Below are positions 42,826-53,105 of a stretch of DNA of 64,000 nt, piece by piece. The DNA is from Branchiostoma lanceolatum. Lineage: Eukaryota; Chordata; Leptocardii; Amphioxiformes; Branchiostomatidae. The translations under genes and the position numbers were made by a program. Location of the stretch: contig NC_089724.1 of the NCBI RefSeq assembly GCF_035083965.1, positions 2,632,501 to 2,696,500 on the forward strand. Reading direction: 5' to 3'. Position 1 is the stretch's first letter; each line of letters starts with the position of its first letter. The notes under the pieces are model-generated. The model saw only the letters and a list, made by a program, of their open reading frames with translations. It ran no database searches and was not told the DNA's origin.

Positions 42826-45680
42826 ATGTGTGTGTGCGAGTGTATATGAGCGAGTGCGTGTGTGTGCGTCACGGTGTGGGAGGCTGACACTGCGACGGGT
42901 TTTCCTTTCGTTGTGAAGAAAACGAGCCCAGTTCAGTAGAAATTAAGTTTTTTTCAGGTAAATGAGTGAATAAATCGATATGCGACTAATCAAATAACAT
43001 ATCGAGGTTATATTCGTGAGATCAAACGACCTTTCAGGCAGTCGTATCAAAACATGAAAAAAGAATGTTTGGATCAAACGTCTGCCATTCACAAGGGAAT
43101 GAAAATTGTTTTTCAGCAAAAATCAAGCAAGCGTAGAAAGACCGAGTGTGGCAGCCAGTTATCTATATCAAACATAGCAGATTTCGTCCTCCAGAAAGTT
43201 TAATAAGAGTGATTTTTTACCAGTTTAACCTGTCAGCCTGTCTACTTAGCTGCTATATAATAATAGCTTTATTGCAAAACAATTGTACATGGTACAAACT
43301 ATGGAATCCACTGGTACATAGATGAAGTTCTATTAGGCTAATCAATCTATCTAATAACAATATGGTGTAGTATTATGGGATGACAATGGGATTTTACAAT
43401 CATTGGAGGGGTTTCTAATGTCTAGATATTCTTTAATATATTTTCCAATCTATACCATGAGTTTCACCGCAACCGGGAGCGATCTAGTTAAGCTAAGGCC
43501 GTAAACCACCCCCGAGCGGGCTAATCTGTCTGGGCGGGCGGGCACCACACCCAGCGCCGTAGAGATACCGGGGAGCTCCCGATGGTATGCTAGACAGCCT
43601 GTGGTGACAACCTTTTCCTGTCACTCTACTATATCCAAATGACTACGGACACACACCAGCACAAACAAACACACACCGAAAACAATTCATCCGTTTACAC
43701 GTTACAACTTTTATTTACTTTCTTTGTGATACTGGTTCTTCCATTGTTTGTGTAAACTGGGCCCCGTTGAAAATCAATTAGGTCGAATGGCGCAACCCAG
43801 TTGACTTTGTCTGAATTTCAAATGATTAGATAGATGTAATTATGCACTTTTACAGGCAGGCGCAGTAGCGCCAAGGCCGACGAGGACAAAGCCGAAGACC
43901 ATGGACGAATGACTTTCCTTGCCCGGATCCAACAGGCGGTGAAGCGTTCCCGTGTTCTTCTCGTGGCCACCGCTGCCCTCATCACTGCCGTCGTGGTCAC
44001 CTTGGTCTTCGTCGCGATTTTTAGCACTTCCCGACCACAAGCATTTCAGACACAGGTTAGTTCATCGTCATCATCATCTCATTGTGTGGTTGTCTGGCGC
44101 AACGGCAGAGTGTTCTGCTCTGAACCAAGTGGTCCCGAGTTCGAACCCTAGCATATGTCATCGATGTTAGATTTGTCACGTATAGATATGTATATATACA
44201 GTACATGTACATGTATTCGAATCTGCTTTTGACATCGAGTATCTTGAAAGTTATTGTACTTAAGCAAAGAAATGCTACTTACTACTTAAAGTAAACGTAT
44301 CATGTAAAGTCATGTGTAGATCATACTTAAGGCAAAATGAAATTAAGCAAAACCACAACCACATATTCAACAAGAGCCAACGTTTCGGGGACTGTCTCTG
44401 TCATCTTCATCATGGCAAGACTGGCTGGTTTCACTGGTTTCCCTGTGCACTGAAGCTAGGTGTTACTGCTAACAATTAATACGTTTGGGACTTCATTTAC
44501 AGAGCAGTGAGAAGGACCAGTTAAACACGGTTTCAACGCCCTCCAGTCTCTCTCCTCCAACAACTCTTCAGACTTCCTCTAACGGAATTAAGACGGTTAG
44601 AAACGCCGTTCTGTTTCTATCTAGCACACCATGATTCACATGAGTAAGGCCACAGCAAATAAACTGTATGAATGCCATCCCCTGCAGACTCCAAATCCAA
44701 TGCGAGAGTGCAAAAGAAAAAAAAAGTATGCCAAGATTTTCAAGATAGAGACCATCAACACTGTAACAAGAACTGCAGGGACAAAACTTTGTTTTGCAGC
44801 CAACAAGTCTTTCATTCTTGTATTCAAGAAGTGCAGAAAGTGATGCTAGACGTGCTTGAGACTCCCGTGCTTAGTGTACGGGAAACCTTGTCCGCTTTTT
44901 CTTTTCGTCCGTGCTCACTACAGTTGAAGTCTGCAGAGGATTTCGTACATAAAATTTACTTGCTGTAGCCTTAGTTAGTATCAATACTACAAGTGCACTA
45001 ACGGCTATCTCGATCACGACATGCATGGTCTTCATTCAGTTTTGGTATTTTCTTGTGGATATGGCACATCGCCGAAGGGGGGCGATGTTTCTGTACGATA
45101 TACTCGCTGTTGCCTGATTTAAAAGTTGTATTTTTTCATGTAAGAAAGATCGTTTTCGCAAAGATAAAAGAGAGCATAAAGATCACTTAGGCCCCTGTCG
45201 ATCTCATTGGACCCGTGGCACGTTGGCGGCCTCACTGCGTTCTAAATTGGATTTGTGTTACCTTGACATTATAATGGGAATATCATGCAAAACGTTCAAC
45301 AAAACACACACATCTTAAAAAGATCCGTTTTTGATCGATGAAATATGTTGAGGGCTCTGTGACATCGTCAGGCCGCAGTGAGGTCACCATCGTGCCGCGG
45401 GTCCAGCGAGATAGGGGCTTTTGTGTCGCGCAATGTCACCAATGTTTTTTTCTTCTTTTCTATTCTCTGCAAAGGGTACGCTTGGGACTGAGAGTGACAT
45501 GACAAGCCGCCAGGAAACAATCCCTACACGTGGGTCTTACATATCGTTTGAGGCATCCTTTGTTATTTACCGGCTTTTCTTTACGGTACCCGTACAGTTA
45601 GCCTTCGGGCATGGATTTGAACCTAAGAATGACACATACACACGGGCACAAAATTAACGTGCGCGCGCACACACAAACAA

Positions 45681-45763
<83 letters not shown>

Positions 45764-48700
45764 CTTCAGTAAACAGTCTACGTTGGAAATAAGAGTACTG
45801 GTCTCTTCAAAAGCGCTCATGTTTGTTTCCTTTGGACTCCAGACTCCTTCAGCTCCTCCACCGTTGCCATGGAAACGGTGACGTCGGCCCCGCCCCTGCT
45901 GGCTGGCTACAGGACTACAGGGGTCCACACCATCCGTCCTCCGGGCGTGGAACGGCCAATCCAGGTTCTTAGAGCAGCCTCCAGTTTAATTTGGGAATTT
46001 CCTTCCTTCCTTCCTTCCTTCCTTCCTTCCTTCCTTCCTTCCTTCCTTCCTCCCTCCCTCCCTCCCTCCCTCCCTCCCTCCCTCCCTCCCTCCCTCCCTC
46101 CCTCCCTCCCTCCCTCCCTCCCTCCCTCCCTCCCTCCCTCCCTTCCTTCCTTCCTTCCTTCCTTCCTTTATGCCTTATTCTTTCCTTCCTTCGTTCATTT
46201 ATCTATTCATTCATTCATCCAGGTTCTTGAAGCAGCCTCGAGTTTAATTTGGGAATTTTAGTTTAATTTGGGACTACCTCCCTTGTTTCATGTAGTCTTA
46301 AATCCAAATGGTTTAATATCACAGTTATCATTGTTGCCCTCTGCTAGTTTTATGCAGGTAATGTAAAATGTATGCAATTCAGTCTGCGGCAGTGATGCAC
46401 TTTCAATAGTTTATCATAATAAACTTCCTTCCTTCCCTCCTTCTTTCTATCCTTTCTTCCTTCCTTCCTTCCTTCCTTCCTTCCTTCCTTCCTTCCTTCC
46501 TTCCTTCCTTCCTTCCTTCCTTCCTTCCTTCCTTCCTTCCTTCCTTCCTTCCTTCCTTCCATCCATCCTTCCTTCCTGCATTCCTTCCTTTATTCCTTTC
46601 TTCCTTATTCCTTCCTTCGTTCATTTATCTGTTCATTCATTCATTCATTCAGGTTCCCTGCGAAACGGACACCTCGGGTAGTGGCTGGACAGTAATTCAG
46701 CGCAGGTTTTTATTTATTTTCTTTTTTTATTCATTTACATCTAGGCCATGTTGATTTGATTATATGGATAATATCCCATGGGCAGCCCAAAACTGATGCG
46801 AGCATGCGAAAAAAATTGAATTCTTAATGGTTAGGAAGGTTAACGTTGAAAAATGACCAAACACTAATAATAAACTATATTTCTGTTCTGTCATATTTTT
46901 GATTTCGCTCATTAGTATCCATTTTCTGGTGTGTTTTGTTTTGTGTTGCATTTATTTGCTTATTCTGCAGCTTCTTTGTCGCAAATCCTCTCTTTTTGCA
47001 AATGGACGAAAAGTGATGCTCGCGTGGATGCCATCCATATGATTAAGTCAGTGTACATATGGCACTGCACTCTAGTTGGTAACTTATGTTAACAGCAACA
47101 TAGATGAACAAAATTAACCTAATGATTAAAAATATAATAACAATGATTAATAACGTCATGGAAACGCCCAAGAAGTCGCCCTAGAGGAAGATGGGAAGAC
47201 CAGATCTTCGACACGCTCCAAGGGCTGGGGGTCACCAGAACCGACTGGATAGTCTACACCGAGCAAACCTTGATTTATTCTAAGATTCATTTGGGAACGA
47301 ATAACCATTATACGAATGTTAACAAAAAGATAACCTAGCCCTCTACATAATGGAACGGTCGAACGGGTGTGTTATGACGTCATAACACATGGGCAATGGA
47401 GGCTTCTGATTGGTCGATGCCATCTGGCCATGTGATAATGATTGATAACATTTATTAGTCAATAGGGATTGATGTGAATTCTGAAACAAGTTTTAACTTT
47501 TAAATTTCCAACACAAAAATTGGACTTACCCCAATTTTCGACTGCACAACACCAGTCTTTGTCAATATGTGAGCAATCCACCGCTGAGATGACGTCACGT
47601 TATGCAAACGCCACACGTGACTCGGTGAGCAGTTGATCTTGAGTTGTAGAAAGTCTGTGGCGCCCCCCGTCTCTATTGAGAGATGGTTGTAAGACCCTGA
47701 TGTAAATGGCTTCCTTAATTCCTCTTGCAAGAAAGTCCGGTATTATTTGTTTATTAGCTTAGCTGTTTTGGACACACAGCCAACTAACCTGAGGCTTTTA
47801 CAAAGGGCTAGCCCTGCTGACAAGGACAAGGCAGTACAAATGCATAACGAGCTACAACAATATTCTAAATACATGAACATATTAAAAACTATCCTACATA
47901 ATAATTCAAAATATTAATAACGTCTATAATGGTGTCTACATCGGGAGGTCAGGATCAGTACGTCACAAACTACGTGTACATTGTGTGTATATATATATAA
48001 ATGGTTTTCTTCAGGAATTGACATACAGAAATTAAAACAGCATTGCAGGCGATGTTACCTTCTTTCAAGTAAACCGGCTGAATTACGCAGATTTAAGATT
48101 AAAAGTACAAAAGACCACACTCAAACAATCGGAAAATATATACAAAAGACAAAATGTACAACCAACAGTAGCATATATAACAGATTACACCTTACAAATT
48201 GGTGTTCAGTAGTTGAACACCAATTTGTCAGGTGTAATCTGTTATATATGCTACTGTTGGTTGTACCGGCTTTCATGTAACTCCTGTTTCTGCGCAGGTT
48301 TGACGGGAGTGTGAGTTTTGAGCGGCCATGGCGCGACTGCAGGGACGGGTTTGATGTAACTCCTGTTCCTGCCCAGGTTTGACGGGAGCGTGAGTTTTGA
48401 GCGGCCATGGCGCGACTACAGGGACGGGTTTGATGTAACTCCTGTTCCTGCCCAGGTTTGACGGGAGCGTGAGTTTTGAGCGGCCATGGCGCGACTACAG
48501 GGACGGGTTTGATGTAACTCCTGTTCCTGCCCAGGTTTGACGGGAGCGTGAGTTTTGAGCGGCCATGGCGCGACTACAGGGACGGGTTTGATGTAACTCC
48601 TGTTCCTGCCCAGGTTTGACGGGAGCGTGAGTTTTGAGCGGCCATGGCGCGACTACAGGGACGGGTTTGATGTAACTCCTGTTTCTGCCCAGGTTTGACG

Positions 48701-50052
48701 GGAGCGTGAGTTTTGAGCGGCCATGGCGCGACTACAGGGACGGGTTTGGTGACCCACAGGGCGAATTCTGGCTGGGGTTAGAGGTCATCCATCAGCTGGT
48801 AAGCCGAGTGGCTACAATTATATTTATGCTATCTAGGACCCCGTTCACGCACAAAAAAGTGAACCGGATCAAACATTGAGTCCGATAGAAATGATCCGAT
48901 CGCGATTGATTTTTGCAGTGTGAACGCTCCCAATCAGATTGGGTCTGGTCCAAGCGCCACTTACTGACCAGTCTAACGGATCCGAACCTTTTAAATAGCC
49001 TAGTGGTATTTAAGTGAGTTACTTGAAGCACGCTATTACAATGGGAGGATTGGACCGGCCCTTGGACTGACCCTACAAACAGTTTGGTTTATGCAAACTA
49101 TCCTTTTGTACTGTATCATTATGTACAGTAAATTGTATTCTAATGTATATTGTAATGATTCTTTACTCCATTTATTGTAGGTTCACAAGTTGTATGTCCG
49201 TCTGTACTTTTGTGGGTCAGCTGTTACCAGCGAGAGCTGCCCAGGCTGACCCAGTGTAACAACTTGTTATCATTGTCAATAGATACCAACTGCGTTGATT
49301 TATAATCAGCATATTAATCGAAGCAATAGTAGGGCCCGAAAATTGGATTTTGAAAGTCAGCTTATTTAGTCATTTCTATGCATGATTAGTTCAAACAGAA
49401 CTATGCCCGTGTATAGCGACATCCATGATGCAAAAATATGATGACGGTGTGATGTGAGAACTCACTGAAAATCGTCTCGTTTTTTTTTGTTTTTTTTGTT
49501 AAAACAGTTTTAGCAGAAACCTCCTTGGTTTTAGTAAATGTCCCTACCATATAGATTTCAGCATTTTTTTTATTTCCATTTTTTGGGCCCTAATATTGCT
49601 TTGGTTGCCTTTAAAATATATGCGATCTTCTATCACAGGTGAGCCGGGAGACTCACGACCTGCGGATCGAGCTGGGCGACTGGGAGGGGAAGGAGGCGCA
49701 TGCGCAGTACAGCCGGTTCAACGTCAGCGACGAGGCGGATGGATATCGGCTCGACTTCGGTGATTACACCGGGACCGCGGGAGACGGTCTGGCCGCTTAT
49801 GAGAAATATTCTGCCGCGGGGTCGGAAACGCAGCTGGACTATCACAAGGGCCGCGCGTTCAAGGTTTCGAAAGAAAGACAGGGCTGGTGGTACGGGGATT
49901 TCACATTGTCCAACCTGAACGGACCTTACATCAACTCATCGGTTAGTGCAGATGTACACTCTACTATTTACTGGATGCCTTGGTCGAGATGCTCCTTGAA
50001 GACCACCTGCATGATGGTACGACCAGCGACATTCGTATCTGGACGGGGGTAG
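41281..50052 (+). CDS. Type II membrane protein with fibrinogen-related domain (FIBCD1-like)
   Basis: Exons read by eye: 41281-41608, 41977-42531, 43856-44055, 44503-44595, about 45843-45964, 46653-46705, 48693-48798, 49639-50052. All junctions keep frame except the left border of exon 5, which is unresolved (an extra exon may be missing). About 615 codons. Exons 1-2: long polar tail with FDNPKY (an NPxY-type motif) and NYTDL, then 7-8 degenerate [13 protein letters not shown] repeats. Exon 3: basic stretch VKRSR, then a membrane helix [20 protein letters not shown]. The positive charge before the helix implies N-terminus inside. Exon 4: Ser/Thr/Pro stalk. Exons 5-8: fibrinogen domain ([68 protein letters not shown]). 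The usual Asp-rich calcium loop and the late cysteine pair are missing. Known relatives bind acetylated sugars in innate defence. That role is inference here, and the missing loop argues for altered binding. Confidence 0.8.
42655..42870. repeat. (TG)n-rich microsatellite in intron 2
   Basis: Imperfect TG repeats with TGTC and TATG interruptions. Confidence 0.95.
43495..43600 (+). repeat. Fragment of the TAGCCTGG family
   Basis: GGCCGTAAACCACCCCCGAG, TGTCTGGGCGGGCGGG and GCCGTAGAGATACCGGGGAG match the inner right half of 32466-32729 and 52209-52473. Left end absent. Confidence 0.7.
44078..44165 (+). repeat. tRNA-like head of a SINE in intron 3
   Basis: A-box-like TGGCGCAACGGCAGAGTG and B-box GAGTTCGAACCCTAG, same head as the SINE at 3905-4140. 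The body is missing. Confidence 0.7.
45189..45418. repeat. MITE-like inverted repeat, CCCGCGGC family, copy 2
   Basis: Left arm GCCCCTGTCGATCTCATTGG.. and right arm ..GTCCAGCGAGATAGGGGC are inverted over about 45 bp with gaps. Same inner words as copy 1 (TTGTGTTACCTTGAC, ATTATAA, reversed orientation). Confidence 0.75.
45658..45762. repeat. (CA)n microsatellite in intron 4
   Basis: Nearly pure CA repeat of about 100 bp, starting with a GCGCGCGCA run. Confidence 0.95.
45993..46168. repeat. (CCTT)n / (CCCT)n microsatellite in intron 5
   Basis: Pure pyrimidine tract: CCTT units, then CCCT units, then CCTT again. The copy of exon 5's downstream flank (TTGAAGCAGCCTCGAGTTTA) follows at about 46225, so the tract lies between duplicated flanks. 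Confidence 0.95.
46425..46590. repeat. (CCTT)n microsatellite in intron 5
   Basis: Second long CCTT tract, about 60 bp before exon 6, followed by ATTC repeats (46632-46650) that form the pyrimidine-rich side of the exon 6 acceptor. Confidence 0.95.
46743..47070. repeat. MITE-like element, GGCCATGTTGAT family, copy 2
   Basis: Left part GGCCATGTTGATTTGATTA..CAAAACTGATGCGAGC, right part GATGCTCGCGTGGATGCCATCC and ATGATTAAGTCA, inverted. See the copy at 3053. Confidence 0.7.
47165..47274 (+). pseudogene. Reverse-transcriptase-type C-terminal remnant
   Basis: One frame reads [20 protein letters not shown] followed by [15 protein letters not shown]. The [10 protein letters not shown]...DW arrangement is common at the end of LINE-type polymerase proteins. 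Only about 36 codons remain. Confidence 0.5.
48156..48266. repeat. Near-perfect 111-bp hairpin in intron 6
   Basis: Arms of about 53 bp: GTACAACCAACAGTAGCATA.. and ..TATGCTACTGTTGGTTGTAC, with TTACAAATTGGTGTTCA near the centre and a 4-nt loop. Lies 30 bp before the tandem acceptor array. Confidence 0.9.
48276..48692 (+). repeat. Tandem array of intron end plus partial exon 7, 79-bp period
   Basis: Exon-start copies lie at 48298, 48377, 48456, 48535 and 48614, and the real exon at 48693, all exactly 79 bp apart. Each has a TGTAACTCCTGTTYCTGCSCAG acceptor and the first about 57 bp of exon 7 (GTTTGACGGGAGCGTGAG..). Only the last copy runs on into the full exon with a donor. Entering at an earlier copy gives ..[13 protein letters not shown] and a stop. 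Confidence 0.95.
49321..49614. repeat. Dispersed repeat, AAGCAATATTAGGGCCC family, copy 3
   Basis: Starts AAGCAATAGTAGGGCCCGAA, ends GGGCCCTAATATTGCTTTGG (inverted). It lies directly before the acceptor of exon 8. Confidence 0.8.
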
Positions 50053-50275
50053 GGCTTCTTTTTGTCTGAACAAACTCTCTCAGTGCAAGGCCGTAGCATC
50101 TAAGCACTGACTAATTCTAACTGTACCAGCATCTCTTCACCCTAGATCAGAAACATCAATGCTCGAGACAAGCATCACTTCACTGACCCATTAGGAGAAG
50201 CAGGGCTTACGAAGGCTTGTGCCTTAACCTCCTTGCCCATTCACACCGCAAGCTCGAGAGAACCATTCCTAATCT

Positions 50276-50404
50276 CTGAACGGCCCGTACATCAACTCAT
50301 CACTCCCTGCACATGTTAGCTCTATTCACTGGAGATCTAGGTCGAGATAATCCCTGAAGTGCATCTGTATGATGGTGCGACCAGCCACAGTCCTACCTCT
50401 GTAA
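50276..50404 (+). pseudogene. Second copy of the terminal fibrinogen exon piece, with stop
   Basis: Reads [20 protein letters not shown] then RSR and TAA, then [14 protein letters not shown]. Homologous to the end of exon 8 ([19 protein letters not shown]). Confidence 0.8.
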
Positions 50405-50586
50405 CATATTGTGGGTTCAAAACCCTCCAGAACTCAAAATAACCCTGGGAATCAGTCCAATAGGAGGTCAGGATTCTCTGTCACCATGGAAACCAGTCAT
50501 TAAAGCCTCCGACACCATGGTAACAGACAGTTCTCATTCTGACAGTAGTAGGTCGATGTTAGTTCAAGCTTTCTATAGCAAGACAG

Positions 50587-50745
50587 TATGGGGACTTCAC
50601 GTTATCCAATCTGAACGTCCCGTACATCAATTCATTAGTCCCTGCAAATGTAAGCTCTATTCATTGGAGATCTTGGTCGGGATTTTCCCTGAAGTCTACC
50701 TGTATGATGGCACGACCAGCGACATTCGTATGTGGACAGGAGTAG
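50587..50745 (+). pseudogene. Third copy of the terminal fibrinogen exon piece, frame open
   Basis: 52 codons and a stop: [53 protein letters not shown]. An AG directly precedes it (TATAGCAAGACAG), so it could serve as an alternative last exon, but no matching donor inside exon 8 is evident. Confidence 0.7.
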
Positions 50746-51199
50746 GGCTTTTTTTTTTAACGAACTCGCTCAGGGCAAGGCCGTAGGGGGGCACTCATCT
50801 AAGCACTGAACTAATTGTCACTGTAGCAGCATCTCTTTACCCTAGGTCAGAAACATCGATGAATGAGACATGACTTCAATGACTCATTAGGAGAAGCAGG
50901 GGTTACGAAGGCTTGTGCCCGTACCAAGAAGGCTAAAATAAGATCTCATTTTAACACCTCGCTAGCTCGAGAGAACCATTCCTAATCCCAGAACTACCAA
51001 TAGGAGCTGTGGATTTTTTATCACTATGAAAAACGGTCCAATGGGAGGTCAGGATTCTTTATCACTGTGAAAATCAGACCAATAGGAGCTCAGGATTCTT
51101 TATCACTGTGAAAATCAGACCAATAGGAGCTCCTAGGAGGTAGGCCTCAGACACTTCAGTATTTTTATCTGTATATAGCCGGTATAACCGAACTTTAGC

Positions 51200-51800
51200 G
51201 CAATACATCAGCTTCTGTATCTGTAGTATCTATAAAGCTGGTAGAAACGCCTTCGGTGTAACACACCAGTCACCAGCTTCTGTATCTTTATATAGCCGGT
51301 ATAAACGCCCTTTGGTGTAACACACCAGCTTCTATATCTGTATCTGAATAGCCAGTATAAACGCCCTTTGGTGTAACACACCAGCTTCTATATCTGTATC
51401 TGAATAGCCGGGTATAAACGCCCTTTGGTGTAACACACCAGCTTCTATATCTGTATCTGAATAGCCGGTATAAACGCCCTTTGGTGTAACACACCAGCTT
51501 CTATATCTGTATCTGAATAGCCGGGTATAAACGCCCTTTGGTGTAACACACCAGCATCTATATCTGTATCTGAATAGCCGGGTATAAACGCCCTTTGGTG
51601 TAACACACCAGCATCTATATCTGTATCTGAATAGCCGGGTATAAACGCCCTTTGGTGTAACACACCAGCTTCTATATCTGTATCTGAATAGCCGGGTATA
51701 AACGCCCTTTGGTGTAACATACCAGCTTCTATATCTGTATCTGAATAGCCGGTATAAACGCCCTTTGGTGTAACACACCAGCTTCTGTATCTGTATCTGG
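51200..51800. repeat. Minisatellite, 56-57-bp unit, about 10 copies
   Basis: Unit contains CGCCCTTTGGTGTAACACAC and CAGCTTCTATATCTGTATCT; the last bases vary between CCGGTATAAA and CCGGGTATAAA. Diverged units flank it on both sides (51140-51290, 51800-51900). Confidence 0.95.
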
Positions 51801-52208
51801 CCAACCACTAGGATTCAGTATCTGTAACGTGTAAGTTACCGGCCTGTTAAACGGAACATACCAGCTTCAGTATCTGTACCTTCTGTGATTCTGTATCTGT
51901 ATCGTCGTATTTCATTGATGGACATTAAGACCTTGAGGGCTTAAGTCTGTTAACACAAGTCTGTTGTCAGAATTAAAAGCGGAAATAGAAACAAAGTATA
52001 CGTACAGCACACTGTTTCCTTAGTAGCTTTACTGCACAAATACATTTTACAACATTATCGTTATACCCAATGATAATTCCATTGGATAACTTATTACATG
52101 TGATTCCAGTTTTAACTTCTGCATGAAGTAACAGTTCATTATTCCTAGACTTAGCTTCAGTGTAGTTGCCACCAACTTGGTAAGTGATGTTAATCTACCA
52201 CACTAGTG

Positions 52209-52473
52209 TAGCCTGGTCCCAGTCTCTAGGGTCGGCTTAGTGGTGTTTTACCGGGCCAGTCAGTTTCTGATGGCCTTTCTACCTCTGGCTGCCACCCTAC
52301 TTCCGCTATACCCTACTTCCGCTGCCATCCTACTTTGCCGCCCTAGGTGGCGAGCTAATTAATCCAAGGCCGTAAACAACATCCCGAGCGGGCTAAGCTG
52401 TCTGGGCGGGTGGGGGTCACTCACAGTGCCGTAGAGATATCGGGGAGCCACCGAGGGTATGGATTCCAGGCTA
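52209..52473. repeat. TAGCCTGG-family element, complete copy
   Basis: Inverted ends TAGCCTGGTCCCAG and GGATTCCAGGCTA. CACTAGTG stands on both sides (52201-52208, 52474-52481), an 8-bp target duplication that is itself palindromic. Confidence 0.9.
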
Positions 52474-52609
52474 CACTAGTGTCGCTTTGTGCACTTCTTG
52501 AAATACAGGAATAAAACACTTTTTGGCTGTGATACCATGTTTTGTTGTTTCAATTCTTGTTACAACATTTCTGGTCTCTAGTTTGAAAAATTAGGCCCAT
52601 CTAGGCTCT

Positions 52610-53105
52610 TGGATTAGATTTGGAACCTGCAAAGATGTCATCCATAAAACTTACTTGCAGTGGTCTTTATCAAAAGAACAACACTTCAGCACCTAATATA
52701 AAAGTTATCCAAGCAGCTGGATGTATACATTAAGTTTACTGATGTTTCAGACAGAATCCGCTGTCTTTTGTCAGAGACTGATCAAACTTATCCAGTTGCT
52801 TGAGTAACTTTCGCTTTGAGTATCTCATTATCTGGATGTCAATGTTTCAAAAGAACAACAAATGAAATTGGTGTGGCATTATCATCAGAGTTTGTCTGCA
52901 CAGCAAGTTTACACTGTAGGTACCGGTATCTATTTGTACCCATCTTGGGGTTTTTTCTTGCCTTTGCATTAGATTTGGAGCCAGAAGAGGTCCGGATGTA
53001 ATCCATGAAGTTTACTTTCTGTGGCCTAAATCAAAAGAGCAACAAAAAATTGAATGGGTGGCATTATCATCAGAGCTTGTCTGCACAGCACGTTTGCATG
53101 TGCTC
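52610..53105. repeat. Tandem pieces of the 3' end of ZNF J
   Basis: GGCATTATCATCAGAG(T/C)TTG and TCTGCACAGCA occur at 52878 and again at 53060, the latter at the stop codon of J. CAAAAGAACAACA-type words precede each. A third, more diverged piece lies near 52610-52690. Between them at about 52745-52800 is a reversed GAAAC-hairpin motif. Confidence 0.65.

Noticed and set aside
42643-42916. Cys/Val-rich open frames
   Set aside because: Translation of the (TG)n microsatellite.
45869-46261. Proline/serine-rich extension of exon 5 (LPPSLPPS..)
   Set aside because: Reads into the intronic (CCTT)n/(CCCT)n tract after the exon 5 donor; only 45869-45964 is exon.
51332-51808. Minus-strand frames of up to 158 codons with LFRYRYRSW repeats
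   Set aside because: Translation of the 56-57-bp minisatellite in several frames; not a gene.
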